44,898 nucleotides of DNA from a bacterium (GCA_024226735.1 JAAELL010000107.1:1-44898); one strand, 5' to 3'. Positions 35,016 through 44,767 are shown, counted from the stretch's first letter. Notes: generated by a model from the letters alone, not told the origin. Made by a program: numbers and translations.

Positions 35016-35680
35016 ATGGCCTTGCCGATCACGGCACCGAACGCACGCTCGGAGTGGACTCGCGAGTGGCTCGCTCACCGCGCCGAGTCGCCGCTGCGTC
35101 GAGGAGGCCGGACGAAGACTCGCGTGTTCCTGGACGGTGAGCCTGTGCACATCGATCGCGCACGCGTCCGTGACCGAGACGAAGGTTGCGAGGTCCCGCT
35201 GAAGACCGTCGATGCCCTCACCAGCCGCGACGCCCTGAGCGCAACGTGCTCTCGTACCTGCCGCTCGAGCGGCACACCGACGCTCGACGACGCCTGCGCG
35301 CTGCGTGGGGCATGCAAAGCTACGAGGATGCGCGCTCGGCGTTGCGCAACGTACTCGCGTGGCTCGCAGAGCACAGCGAGTCTGCTGCCGCCAGCCTCGA
35401 AGAGGCCTTCGAGGAGACCCTCACAGTTCACCACCTCAGCGTCACAGGCATACTGCGCAAGACACTTGTGACCACCAACCCGATCGAGTCTGCCTTCGAC
35501 ACCGTGAAGCAACACTGGCGTCGAGGGAAGCGTTGGAGCGGCGCGTCGATGGTCATGCGCTGGGCCGCGACGGGTCTGGTCCTCGCCAAGCGGCAGTTCC
35601 GACGTGTCAAGGGGCATGCAGCCACCCCTCAACGCATCGAGACACGCACGTCCTTGCGCTCGGACAAGAAGACCGCATGA
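35016..35680 (+). pseudogene. IS256-family (mutator-type) transposase remnant with internal deletion
   Basis: The 5' part (35016-35240) reads ARSEWTREWLAHRAESPLRR, then VFLDGEPVHIDRARVRDRDE and VPLKTVDALTSRDAL, like the N-terminal region of mutator-type transposases. The 3' part, in another frame (from about 35241), reads RNVLSYLPLE, YEDARSALRNVLAWLAEHSE, SAAASLEEAFEETLTVHHL, LVTTNPIESAFDTVKQHWRR and MRWAATGLVLAKRQFRRVKG, the C-terminal third with the TTNpIEs motif. About 170-200 residues, including most of the DDE core, are missing. The junction falls at GAGCGCAAC around 35236-35244. It cannot be active. Terminal repeats were not found. Confidence 0.75.
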
Positions 35681-35775
35681 TCCATATCTGCCCCCGGGAG
35701 AAACCCACAAGGGCAAGGACGACCTCGTCCTCGGAAGGGCTGCCGTTTTCTACCCTGCTCGGAGAGAGATATCTC

Positions 35776-37251
35776 GTGCGCGTTCTGGTGATCGACCTCA
35801 ACAATTTTTCGAGGTTCCCGACGATGTCGGTCGGCTACCTCGTGGCGATTCTTCGCAGCCACGGAGCCCAAGTGGACGTCTTGTCTCCCTTGGCCCGTGG
35901 CGTGCGCGGGTATCCGCGCCTCGGGCGCGCGAAACCGTGGGGTTATCTCGACGACAAGCTCCGCCACTGGTCGGCGGTGACTCCGATCGCGGTGGTGCGC
36001 GAGGTGCGCAAGTTCGCCGCGAAGATCGTCCACCCCGGAGGCTCGGACGACAGGAGAGCCATCACCGACTACGCGCGCGAGTTCCTGGAAGATCCCCCCG
36101 ACCTCGTCTTGATCTCGACGTACACCATGTACCGCGAGACGTGCGCGGAGCTCTGCCGGCTGTGCCGGGAGAGCAACGTCCCCGTGGTGATCGGCGGCAA
36201 CTACTTCGCCTCGCCCGAGATCGTGCAGTCGTGGACCGGGATCGAGGGGGTGACGGCGGTCTTCGGCGGTGAACCGGAGCGGGGTCTTTGGGAGGTCGTG
36301 CAGGCGATCGTTGCGGGCGAGGACATCGCGGGACGCCCGGGCCTCTCGGTCCCTGGGCGGGCGCCTGTCGCGCCGGCGCCACCGCTCGGCGATCTCGACT
36401 CCGTCCCGTTCCCCGACTACTCCGACTTCCCCTGGCCCGCGTACCCCAACCGGATCGTGCCGATGATGACTGGCCGCGGCTGCGGCTGGGGGGTCTGTGC
36501 GTTTTGCTCGGACGTCGTGACTTCGGCCGGTCGCTCGTTCCGCTCGCGAAGCGCCGAGAACGTGCTGGAGGAGATGTCGCAGCAGAGCGAGCGGCACGGG
36601 ACCGAGCTGTTCGTCTTTTCCGACCTGAAGTTGAACTCCGACGTCGGTGTCTGGCGGGCGATGATCGAAGGCATTCCACGGCGTCTGCCCAGCGCCAAGT
36701 GGACTGCCTCGGTCCACGCGGACCAACGCGAGGACAGCGGGCTCGATCGTGACGATCTCGAGCGTGCTCGCAGGGCCGGGTTGTCCCGCGTCACGACCGG
36801 CCTCGAGTCCGGCAGCCAGCGTGTCCTCGACTCGATGGCGAAGGGGATCCGACTCGAGCGGACGTCGGCGTTCCTGCGCGACGCGGCCGAGGCCGGCGTT
36901 AGCGTGCGCCTGACCGCGATCGTCGGATACCCCGGCGAGGAGCCGGAGGACGTGCACCGCACAGCCGAGTTCCTCGAGGCCCATGCGCCGCTGATCGAGC
37001 GCGTGATGCTGAACCGATTCACGTTGATGCTCGACGCTCCCATCGATCGCCGACTGCGCACGCGCCCCGCGGAGCACCCGCTCGCTGCGCGGCTCGAGCT
37101 GAACGTCGACGACGCCATCGTCGGACACGGCAATCGCATGCTCGCGCAACGGCCGCACCGCAGAGGGGTCTATCGGCTGATGCGAGTTGTGCACGGCATC
37201 AATCGGTCGCCGTTGCGTGCGGAGGCGCAGGACTTCGAAGGTGTGATGTGA
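35776..37251 (+). CDS. B12-binding-domain radical SAM protein
   Basis: A 491-residue protein starting at GTG 35776 (GGAG at 35761 upstream). The long frame before it belongs to the transposase remnant. Residues 1-150 form a cobalamin-binding-like domain (RVLVIDLNNFSRFPTMSVGY, then PDLVLISTYTMYRETCAELC and VVIGGNYF). The radical SAM part has the cluster motif TGRGCGWGVCAFCSD (C236, C241, C244), with spacing CX4CX2C instead of the usual CX3CX2C. GLESGSQRVLDSMAKG and AIVGYPGEEPED are conserved radical SAM segments. Relatives methylate or rearrange unactivated carbons. It is followed after 46 bases by the O-antigen ligase-like gene, so a role in surface-glycan or lipid modification is likely but unproven. 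Confidence 0.85.
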   Translation: MRVLVIDLNNFSRFPTMSVGYLVAILRSHGAQVDVLSPLARGVRGYPRLGRAKPWGYLDDKLRHWSAVTPIAVVREVRKFAAKIVHPGGSDDRRAITDYAREFLEDPPDLVLISTYTMYRETCAELCRLCRESNVPVVIGGNYFASPEIVQSWTGIEGVTAVFGGEPERGLWEVVQAIVAGEDIAGRPGLSVPGRAPVAPAPPLGDLDSVPFPDYSDFPWPAYPNRIVPMMTGRGCGWGVCAFCSDVVTSAGRSFRSRSAENVLEEMSQQSERHGTELFVFSDLKLNSDVGVWRAMIEGIPRRLPSAKWTASVHADQREDSGLDRDDLERARRAGLSRVTTGLESGSQRVLDSMAKGIRLERTSAFLRDAAEAGVSVRLTAIVGYPGEEPEDVHRTAEFLEAHAPLIERVMLNRFTLMLDAPIDRRLRTRPAEHPLAARLELNVDDAIVGHGNRMLAQRPHRRGVYRLMRVVHGINRSPLRAEAQDFEGVM

Positions 37252-37297
37252 GCTCGCCCCTCGTCGCCAGCCGCGATTCGACGAACGGGAGCGCCTG

Positions 37298-38668
37298 ATG
37301 CGGGACCTGCTCGTTGTCATGATCGTCGTCGGATCGCTTCCTGCCTGCTTCCGCCGGCCGCTCGTCGGCCTCCTGATGTTCTCGGTCCTGGCGTACATGC
37401 GGCTGCAGGACCTCGCCTGGGGCTTCGCGCGTTACGGGCGCTGGTCGTTCTACGTCGCTGTCGTCACCTTCGCGGGATACGTCGCGCACCGTTATCGCAA
37501 GCCCCCGATCATGGAGGTGCGCACCCAGCTCATGGTGGCGCTGGCGACGATCGTGGGGCTCGGGCTGCTCTTCGGCGAAGGGGAGCACGAGCTCGAGCTC
37601 GGCCCCTACGTCGAGTTCGTCAAGATCATCGGCGTCGCGGTCTTCACCACCGCGCTGATCCGGACGCGGGAGCACCTGCGCCTGATGGTGTGGGTGATCG
37701 CGATGAGCTTCGGCTTCTACGCCGTCAAGAACGGCGTGGCCTTCGTCGTTCGCCTCGGCAGGCTCCAGATCATTCGCGGTCCCGGAGGCATGCTCGAGGA
37801 CAACAACGACTTCGGCCTGGCGATGGTGCTGTCGGTTCCGATCCTTCTGTACGCAGGCATGGCCGAGAGGAGAGTGGTGCTGCGCCGCGGGACCCTGATC
37901 ATGGTGCCGCTCGCGATGATGACGGTCGTCGCGACGCACTCGCGTGGCGCCTTCGTCGCGATGGGCGCGATGCTGATGATCCTGGTGTGGCGCTCGAAGA
38001 ACAGGGTCATGGGGCTCCTGATCGCCGGAATGCTGCTGCTCGCGGGTGTCGCGTTCGCGCCCTCTTCCTACTTCGAACGAGTCGCGACGATTCGCAACTT
38101 CAAGGAGGACGGGTCAGCGATGGGGCGCCTGCGTGCGTGGGCCATCGCGCGGAACATGATCCACGAGCATCCCATGCTCGGCGTCGGCTACAACCGCTTC
38201 CAGGTGAACTACGCCGCCCACGCCCCCGAGGACACGCCGCACCCCGGTGGGCCGATCGTGGCCCACAACAGCTACCTGCAGATGTGGGCCGAGTGTGGAA
38301 CGCCCGCGTTCTTCATCTACATGGCGCTGCTCGGCTTGTCGCTCATCGACGTCTGGCGCGTTCGCAAGGAGGCTCGGCGTCGGTACCACTCGAGCTGGAT
38401 CCTCTCGTACTGTGCGATGTTCGAGGCCGTCTTCTTGACCTTCATGGTCGGCAGCATGTTCCTCAACCGCGCCCAGTTCGACCTGATCTATCACTTGGAA
38501 GCGATGGTCCTCTGCTTCGGACGCATCGCTCGGCGGGAGATGGCGGTGGAGGATCGACATCCCTTTCGGGGCGGAGGCCGGTTCGCTCGCGGGACCCTGA
38601 CCCTCGTTCGGGCGCCGGGGTTCGAGCGGCGGCCCATTGCGGCCAAGGGCTTCCGAAGTGGTAAGTAA
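37298..38668 (+). CDS. O-antigen ligase-like membrane protein (exosortase-associated type)
   Basis: A 456-residue polytopic protein with about 11 hydrophobic segments. The GGMLEDNNDFGLAMVLSVPI and THSRGAFVAMGAM motifs, then a periplasmic loop with HPMLGVGYNRFQVNYA and AHNSYLQMWAECGTPAFF, match the Wzy/WaaL-type ligases called putative O-glycosylation ligase, exosortase A system-associated (TIGR03097-like). Such enzymes join or polymerise lipid-linked glycans at the outer face of the membrane. GGGAG at 37287-37291 supports the start. The C-terminal ~45 residues are basic and cytoplasmic. No exosortase is in the window. Confidence 0.87.
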   Translation: MRDLLVVMIVVGSLPACFRRPLVGLLMFSVLAYMRLQDLAWGFARYGRWSFYVAVVTFAGYVAHRYRKPPIMEVRTQLMVALATIVGLGLLFGEGEHELELGPYVEFVKIIGVAVFTTALIRTREHLRLMVWVIAMSFGFYAVKNGVAFVVRLGRLQIIRGPGGMLEDNNDFGLAMVLSVPILLYAGMAERRVVLRRGTLIMVPLAMMTVVATHSRGAFVAMGAMLMILVWRSKNRVMGLLIAGMLLLAGVAFAPSSYFERVATIRNFKEDGSAMGRLRAWAIARNMIHEHPMLGVGYNRFQVNYAAHAPEDTPHPGGPIVAHNSYLQMWAECGTPAFFIYMALLGLSLIDVWRVRKEARRRYHSSWILSYCAMFEAVFLTFMVGSMFLNRAQFDLIYHLEAMVLCFGRIARREMAVEDRHPFRGGGRFARGTLTLVRAPGFERRPIAAKGFRSGK

Positions 38669-38739
38669 TCCGGAGCCGAAAACCCGCTCATCGTGGTGTA
38701 CCTTGTGGCGCTGCTCCGGACCCGACGGAACCTCACGCA

Positions 38740-41481
38740 ATGATCCAGACAACCGCTCTCACGTCCCGGCTCTCGGCCGTCCTTACGCTCGTCCTTTGCG
38801 CCGCGCCCGCCGGAGCCCAAGACGTCGCCTACGAGAAGTACCAGCTCGACAATGGCATGACCGTCATCCTGCACGAGGATCACGCCTTGCCGCAGGTCAA
38901 CGTCAATATCTGGTACCGCGTGGGCGCGAAGGACGAGCTCGCGGGCCGCAGCGGTTTCGCGCACCTCTTCGAACACCTGATGTTCATGGGCACCGAGCGC
39001 GTGCCTGGCGCGCAGTTCGACCTGATCATGGAGGCCGGCGGAGGGTTCAACAACGCGACGACCAGCCTCGACCGCACGAACTACTTCGACAACGGTCCGA
39101 GCGAGCTGTTGTCGTCGCTGCTGTGGCTCGAGGCGGATCGGCTCGAGGCGCTCGGGGCGAACATGACGCAGGACAAGCTCGACAAGCAGCGCGAGGTCGT
39201 GCGCAACGAGCGTCGTCAGAACTACGAGAACCGGCCGTACGGTTCGGCGTATCTCGAGAGTGCCAAGCTCTTGTTCCCGGCGGGCCACCCCTACCACATT
39301 CCGGTGATCGGGACCCACGCGGACCTCGAGGCGGCGACCGTCGAGGACGTGCAGCGCTTCTTCGCGACGTACTACGTTCCGAACAACGCCTCGCTCGTCG
39401 TCGCGGGCGACTTCGATCCCGAGGTCGTCAAGCCGCTGATCCAAAAGCTCTTCGGCAGCCTGGCGCGTGGCCGTGAAGTGGAGCACGTGCACGCGGACCC
39501 CGGGCGCCTCGAGCGCGACGTGCACGCAGAGCTCAGCGACGAGGTCCAGTTCGCGCAGACGACGCTGTACTGGCACAGCCCGCCCTTCTTCGCTCCGGGC
39601 GACGCGGAGATGGACCTGATCGGGGCGATCTTGTCCGACGGCATCTCGAGCCGGCTCTACCAGGCACTCGTCGTCGAGCAAGAGCTCGCCGTCGAGGTCG
39701 ACGCGTTCCAGGAATCGCGCATGCTGGGCTCGACGTTCGCGATCTCCGCGCTGGCCAAGCCCGAGGCGAGCCTCGCCGACGTCGAGCGCGTGATCGACGA
39801 GGTACTGAAGAGCTTCATCGAGAGCGGTCCGACGGCGGCCGAGCTCGAGCGCCGGCAGGCCAAGATGGAGGCCTCGACGCTGCTCAGCCTGCAGTCGATC
39901 CAGTCGAAGGCGGACCGGTTGAACCTGTACGAGCTGCACTTCGGCGAGCCGAACGCATTTGCGCGCGACCTCGATCGCTACCGCGGCGCGACGCGCGAGG
40001 GTTTGCAGAAGTACGCCCGCGAGGTGCTCGGCGACGCGCACCGCGCGACGCTGCACGTCTTGCCGGCCACCGACGCCAGCCTCGCGAGCAACCCGCGCGA
40101 CGAGCGTCCGGCGCCCCTCGCGGAGGGCGCGTTCAACCTCCCGCAGCCCGAGGGCTTCGAGCTTCCTGGCGGAGTCCCCGTGCAGTTCTGGAGGCGCGAA
40201 GAGCTGCCGCTCGTCGAGGTCGGTGTGCTCCTGCCCGTCGGCTCCGCCAGCGATCCGGCCGACAAAGGGGGCCTCGCGTACCTGACCGCCGCGATGCTCG
40301 ACGAGGGCGCGGGCGAGCGGGGGGCGGTTGCGTTCGCCGACGACCTCGAGCGTCTCGGCGCCAGTCTCGCCATCTCCGTCGACCAGGAGTGGACCGAGCT
40401 GCGGCTCACCGCTCTGCGACGCAACTTCGACGCGTCGCTCGCGCTGCTCGGCGATGCGCTCCTGCGCCCCACGTTCGACGAGAAGGAGTGGCAGCGTGTG
40501 CATGAGCTGCACGTGTCCGGCCTGCGCCAGGACCGCGACTCGCCGACGACGGTCGCGCGCAACGTCGCGATGCGCGCCTTCTTCGGCGATGCTCACGCCT
40601 ACGGCCGACCGATCGGAGGCACGCCGGACAGCGCGTCGGGGATCAAGCAGGGGGACGCGCTGGGCTTCTTCGTCGACCGCTACGGCCCGAAGGGCGCGAA
40701 GCTGCTCGTCGCCGGCGACTTGACGCGCGACGAGGCGGAGGCCGTGCTCGGCAGCGTTTTCGGCGAGTGGAAGGGCTTGCTCGAGCCGCGCGGGGAGGCC
40801 GAGGGAACCGCGTTCGCCGCCGCACAGCGCACCGGGTTTCGCGCGCTCATCGTCGATCGACCGGGGGCCGTGCAGACCGTGATTCGCTTCATGCTGCCCG
40901 CGCCCGAGTTCACCTCTCCGGCCCGGCCGGCCCACCAGCTCGTCGCGACGGTGCTGGGCGGCACGTTCACGAGCCGCCTCAACCAGAACCTGCGCGAGGA
41001 CAAGGGCTACACGTACGGTGCCCGATCGAGCCACGTGTTCGGTCCATCGGCGAGCTACCTGGTCGCCTCGTCGAGCGTCCGCGCCGACGTCACGGGCGCG
41101 TCGCTGCGCGAGTTCCTCGCCGAGTTCGCGCGCCTGCGCACGGGCGACGTCGCGGGGGAGGAAGCGGGCAAGGCGCGCGCGAGCTTCCGCCTGCGCACGA
41201 TCCAGCGCTTCGCGGGCCTGTCGGGAATCCTCGATGCGGGTGGCGAGCGCCTCCAGCACGGCCTCGCCTTCAACTCGCTCGCAACCGACCTCGAGGCCGT
41301 GGCGCGCCTGGGGCAGGACGACCTCAACGCACTGACGTCCGAGGCGGTCCCGCTCGAACACGGCGTGCTCGTGCTCGTGGGGGACGAAGAGAAGATCCGT
41401 ACCCAGATCGACGGCCTCGGACTGCCCGAGCTCGAGCGTGTCGACGTCGGCGGAGAGCCCCTGGCTCAGCCGGGCGATTGA
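38740..41481 (+). CDS. M16-family zinc peptidase (insulinase-like)
   Basis: A 913-residue secreted M16 peptidase. A signal peptide (ending near APAGAQ) precedes the active N-terminal domain, in which FAHLFEHLMFMG gives the inverted zinc motif HxxEH (His75, Glu78, His79) with the downstream Glu in the NERRQNYENRPYG helix. A second M16 domain (about 470-900, with LVEVGVLLPVGSASDPADKG and NQNLREDKGYTYGARS) lacks the zinc motif, as usual, and serves as the partner half. It should degrade peptides in the periplasm. The stop codon overlaps the TTG start of the next gene. Confidence 0.93.
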   Translation: MIQTTALTSRLSAVLTLVLCAAPAGAQDVAYEKYQLDNGMTVILHEDHALPQVNVNIWYRVGAKDELAGRSGFAHLFEHLMFMGTERVPGAQFDLIMEAGGGFNNATTSLDRTNYFDNGPSELLSSLLWLEADRLEALGANMTQDKLDKQREVVRNERRQNYENRPYGSAYLESAKLLFPAGHPYHIPVIGTHADLEAATVEDVQRFFATYYVPNNASLVVAGDFDPEVVKPLIQKLFGSLARGREVEHVHADPGRLERDVHAELSDEVQFAQTTLYWHSPPFFAPGDAEMDLIGAILSDGISSRLYQALVVEQELAVEVDAFQESRMLGSTFAISALAKPEASLADVERVIDEVLKSFIESGPTAAELERRQAKMEASTLLSLQSIQSKADRLNLYELHFGEPNAFARDLDRYRGATREGLQKYAREVLGDAHRATLHVLPATDASLASNPRDERPAPLAEGAFNLPQPEGFELPGGVPVQFWRREELPLVEVGVLLPVGSASDPADKGGLAYLTAAMLDEGAGERGAVAFADDLERLGASLAISVDQEWTELRLTALRRNFDASLALLGDALLRPTFDEKEWQRVHELHVSGLRQDRDSPTTVARNVAMRAFFGDAHAYGRPIGGTPDSASGIKQGDALGFFVDRYGPKGAKLLVAGDLTRDEAEAVLGSVFGEWKGLLEPRGEAEGTAFAAAQRTGFRALIVDRPGAVQTVIRFMLPAPEFTSPARPAHQLVATVLGGTFTSRLNQNLREDKGYTYGARSSHVFGPSASYLVASSSVRADVTGASLREFLAEFARLRTGDVAGEEAGKARASFRLRTIQRFAGLSGILDAGGERLQHGLAFNSLATDLEAVARLGQDDLNALTSEAVPLEHGVLVLVGDEEKIRTQIDGLGLPELERVDVGGEPLAQPGD

Positions 41482-42023
41482 GCGACGCCGAACGCTGGGA
41501 CGCCAAGTACCGCGACGCGTGCGGTGAGCCGCTCGCGAGCGCGGATGCGGGACTCGTGCGTGCGCTCGATGGGCTGAGCAGCAAGGGGCGTGCGCTCGAC
41601 TTGGCGGCGGGCACGGGGCGGAATGCGCTCGAGTTGTTGGCGCGCGGGTACGACGTCGAGGCGTGGGACGCCAGCCGCGTCGGGCTCGAGATCCTGGCGG
41701 AGCACGCGCCCGCCGTGCGGACGCGCGTCGTCGACGTGACGCAGGGGCTGCCGGAGGCCGAACCGTTCGATCTCGTCGTCGTCGTCAGTTTTCTCGATCG
41801 GCCGACGTACGGTCGGTTGAAGGAGCTCGCGCGGGGCGGCGGGCACTTGGTGCTGACGACGTTCACGCGGGAGCGGCCAGGGAATCGCCCGAGCGATCGG
41901 TTCTGCCTCGAGGTAGGGGAGTTGGCGCGGGGGATCGAGGGGTTCGAGACGATCTCTTGCGAAGAGGTTGGCGGGCGCGCGCTATTGGTGGCACGACGGG
42001 TCGGAGGTCTCGGCACCCTATAG
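41478..42023 (+). CDS. SAM-dependent methyltransferase (class I, TehB-like)
   Basis: A 181-residue class I methyltransferase. Motif I is ALDLAAGTGRNALELLARGY, the acidic ribose contact is in DVEAWDAS, and motif IV is FDLVVVVSFLDRPTYGRLKE. The start is TTG at 41478, whose last two bases overlap the TGA stop of the M16 gene (TTGA), a coupling arrangement; LSDAERWDAKY is the normal N-terminus of this family. The substrate is unknown. It resembles tellurite/thiopurine-type small-molecule methyltransferases. Seven bases separate it from the next gene. Confidence 0.83.
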   Translation: MSDAERWDAKYRDACGEPLASADAGLVRALDGLSSKGRALDLAAGTGRNALELLARGYDVEAWDASRVGLEILAEHAPAVRTRVVDVTQGLPEAEPFDLVVVVSFLDRPTYGRLKELARGGGHLVLTTFTRERPGNRPSDRFCLEVGELARGIEGFETISCEEVGGRALLVARRVGGLGTL

Positions 42024-42030
42024 TGTCCCC

Positions 42031-43119
42031 GTGCGCCTCAAGAAGATCCTGACCCGCCTGGCCCTGGTCACCATCGCGGCGGCCGTCCTCTTCGAGATCA
42101 CCCTACGCGTCCTCCTCTTCTCCGGAGCCTCGTGGGGGCACAAGCTGCGCGACCCCGGTCTCTTCGCGGACCGTTGGAGCGATGAGCGCTGGACCCTGCA
42201 CCACACGTTCCACGCGACGAGGCGCAACCCGCCGGTGTTCGACGCGACCCTCGGCTGGCTGCACCCGATGGTGGAGCCCGAGACGTACGCCCACGAGGAC
42301 GAGCCGACCATCGCCGGTCACCGACCCGTTCTCCTGTACGGCGACTCCTTCTCCGCGTGCCTCACCGAGTACCGGGACTGCTGGCAGGGTCTGCTCGCCC
42401 GCTCGGACCTCGCTTCCAGCCACGCCCTGATCAACTACGGCACCGGCGGCTACGGACTCGACCAGGCGTACCTGCTCTTCCAACAGTCCATCGAGCGCTT
42501 CGCGCACCTCGACCCGATCGTCGTCATCGGCGTGCTCGTCGACGACGACCTCGACCGCAGCTCGCTGCGCCTGCGCGACTGGCCGCGCCCCTACTTCCGG
42601 CCCCTGGCGGACTCGGGCCTCGAGCTCGTGGAGCCCGTGCGCGGCGGCGTCGAGGCGCACCTCGCGGCCCACCCGCCGCGCATTGCGAGCTACGCGTTTC
42701 GGTACCTGATCTATGGCGCGCGCGTCCTCCCGCGCAAGGAGTGCGAGCGGCTCCTGGGCCGTGGCGACCACATCCCGGACACCAAGGACCTCAACCGGCG
42801 TATCCTCGAAGCGCTCGCGGAGGAGCTCCGCGCCCGCGGTCTCGACCACTTCTTCGTGCTCTTCCACGGCGAGCGCTACATCGACGAGACCGACTGGCGC
42901 GAGCAGTTCCTGGCGGGCGAGCTCGAGCGCATGCGCATCCCTTACGTATCGTCGCGCCTCGCGCTGCGTGCCGATCGCGACCGGACGGGCGCGCACAACG
43001 GGGACTACTACATCCAGGAGGGGCTCGGCCTCGGCCACTACAACGTGCGCGGCAACGATGTCGTCTTCCGCGTGTTCCTCGAGGGGCTCCGCGGCCAGTT
43101 CGCCGGGGGCGCACGATAA
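42031..43119 (+). CDS. Membrane-anchored SGNH/GDSL-type hydrolase
   Basis: A 362-residue protein starting at GTG 42031 (VRLKKILTRLALVTIAAAVL), which gives an N-terminal signal anchor; the longer open frame from 41968 overlaps the methyltransferase. The block PVLLYGDSFSAC holds the GDS nucleophile serine, INYGTGGYGLDQAYLLF supplies the block II/III Gly and Asn, and GHYNVRGNDVVF near the end may carry the catalytic histidine. Comparable proteins act as O-acetyl esterases or transferases on polysaccharides (AlgX/AlgJ-like), in keeping with the glycan genes upstream. The exact substrate is unknown. Confidence 0.78.
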   Translation: MRLKKILTRLALVTIAAAVLFEITLRVLLFSGASWGHKLRDPGLFADRWSDERWTLHHTFHATRRNPPVFDATLGWLHPMVEPETYAHEDEPTIAGHRPVLLYGDSFSACLTEYRDCWQGLLARSDLASSHALINYGTGGYGLDQAYLLFQQSIERFAHLDPIVVIGVLVDDDLDRSSLRLRDWPRPYFRPLADSGLELVEPVRGGVEAHLAAHPPRIASYAFRYLIYGARVLPRKECERLLGRGDHIPDTKDLNRRILEALAEELRARGLDHFFVLFHGERYIDETDWREQFLAGELERMRIPYVSSRLALRADRDRTGAHNGDYYIQEGLGLGHYNVRGNDVVFRVFLEGLRGQFAGGAR

Positions 43120-43171
43120 GATGCGAAACCGCTCCCTGCCGCTGCGGTAGCCGCTCCTGCCCCCGTCATCC

Positions 43172-44767
43172 ATGATCCTTGCCCCCCGTTTCCTGCCGCG
43201 CCTCGCCGCGCTGGTCGGTCTTTGCGCGATGCTCTGTTCCGCGCAGGATCCGGCCCCCGAAGCACCCGTGGTCGAGGTTGCGCCCGCGCAAGCGCTCGAG
43301 GAGTGGTACCAGCGCTTCAAGCCGCGCGACGCGTTTTGGCGCGGCTCGAAGACCGAGCTGTCGAACCTGCTCAAGGACGTGCAGCTCCAGGCGCAGCGCA
43401 GCCCCGACGATATGCGCGCGGCCGGGCGCGTGCTGCTCGACCTCGCCGGGCTCCGCGCGACGCGCGTTCCCCGGCGCGAGGACTTCGGTGGCGGCAGCGA
43501 CCGGCAGCGCACACGACGCTCGGCATTCGAGACGCTCGATGCGCTGGCGCGCGGTCCGGCCGGCACGCAGATCGTCAGCTGGATGGCGGACGAGATCCTC
43601 TCGTCAAAGACCCAGAACTCGACGGAGCGCAGGCGCATGGCGCTCTTCTTCGTCCAGCGCCAGCGGCCGGAGCGCGGCAAGATCGCGCTGCTGTCGGTCG
43701 CACGCGACCCGCGCGATCCGCTGCGACCCGACGTGTTGACGACGCTCGCCACCTGGCCGGACGAGGCCGTCGACCTGTTTCTCGTTGGCTTGATCGGTCG
43801 CAAGTTCGACAAGACTCAGCGCCCGCATCCGTTCAACCTGTTGCTCGCGCGCGTGCGCGACGCGGAGCATCCTCTGGGTCAGCGCGCATCGGCCGCGCTC
43901 GAGGATCGGTTGAAGCTGATGCTCATCTCGACCAACTGGCGGCACGCGTCGCGCGCGATCGAGCTGGCGCGCGGGCTCGCGCCCGAGCGCCAGGTCCCGC
44001 TGTTGATCGACGCCCTGTCCGCTTGGACACGGCGCGAGCGCGGCGGCGGCGGTTCGCGGCGCATCCTCGACGACGTCGTCCGCGAGCTGCGCCGCATCTC
44101 CGGGCGCTCGGTCGGCCGCAATCCCAAGAACTGGATCACGTGGTGGATCGCGGTGCGGCAAGGCAAGGCCAAGCTCGCGGACGAATCGACGCCGGAACAA
44201 CAGGAGGCGCGCACGCAGGCGGCGTTCTTCGGGCTGCGCCCCGTCACGGACAAGGTGACGTTCGTGATCGACTACTCGGGCTCGATGGCGAACGAGTGGG
44301 GGACGCAGGGGCACTCGCGCTACGTCGAGGCCATCGAGCAGATGATGAAGTTCCTGCAGGCGACGGGGGAGGAGACGCGCTTCAACGTGATCCTGTTCAG
44401 CTCCGAGCCGCTGCGCTCGAGCCCGCACTTGGTGCGGGCGACGGCGGGGACGTTGATGCGGGCGCGCGACTCGATGCTGATGCGCGAGCCGAACGGAGGG
44501 ACGCGATTGCGGCCGGCGGTCGAGCTGGCGCTGCGTCTGGACCGAGACGGCAACGTCGATCCCGAGAGGCTCGAGGCGGACACGGTGATCGTCCTGTGCG
44601 ACGGCGAGACCGAGGAGGGGCGCGGCTGGGTCCAGCCGCTGCTCACGCGCATCCAGGCCGAGGCCCAGGTGAAGTTTCACTGCGTCCTGATCGGCAGCAA
44701 CGGCGACGGGACCCTCGAGACCCTCGCGGGCGAGACGGGCGGCGATTTCATCCGCATCGGCGGCTAG
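43172..44767 (+). CDS. Secreted VWA-domain protein with N-terminal helical repeats
   Basis: A 531-residue protein with a signal peptide (MILAPRFLPRLAALVGLCAM, cut near CSAQ). Residues about 30-350 are helical, HEAT-like (for example RGKIALLSVARDPRDPLRPD). NPKNWITWWIAVRQGKAKLA precedes a von Willebrand factor A domain, with the MIDAS motif in FVIDYSGSMANEW (Asp367, Ser369, Ser371) and the later GGTRL threonine and CDGETEEG. It probably binds a partner through a metal-bridged contact outside the cytoplasm. Its last codon is followed by TAG at 44765-44767, which lies in the CTAG end of a terminal repeat, so the stop may derive from an inserted element or from its target. Confidence 0.87.
   Translation: MILAPRFLPRLAALVGLCAMLCSAQDPAPEAPVVEVAPAQALEEWYQRFKPRDAFWRGSKTELSNLLKDVQLQAQRSPDDMRAAGRVLLDLAGLRATRVPRREDFGGGSDRQRTRRSAFETLDALARGPAGTQIVSWMADEILSSKTQNSTERRRMALFFVQRQRPERGKIALLSVARDPRDPLRPDVLTTLATWPDEAVDLFLVGLIGRKFDKTQRPHPFNLLLARVRDAEHPLGQRASAALEDRLKLMLISTNWRHASRAIELARGLAPERQVPLLIDALSAWTRRERGGGGSRRILDDVVRELRRISGRSVGRNPKNWITWWIAVRQGKAKLADESTPEQQEARTQAAFFGLRPVTDKVTFVIDYSGSMANEWGTQGHSRYVEAIEQMMKFLQATGEETRFNVILFSSEPLRSSPHLVRATAGTLMRARDSMLMREPNGGTRLRPAVELALRLDRDGNVDPERLEADTVIVLCDGETEEGRGWVQPLLTRIQAEAQVKFHCVLIGSNGDGTLETLAGETGGDFIRIGG

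Noticed and set aside
35629..37398. 589-codon minus-strand open frame
   Set aside because: Antisense to the radical SAM gene; no motif.
38491..41361. 956-codon minus-strand open frame
   Set aside because: Antisense to the M16 protease with its HxxEH motif; no recognisable domain.
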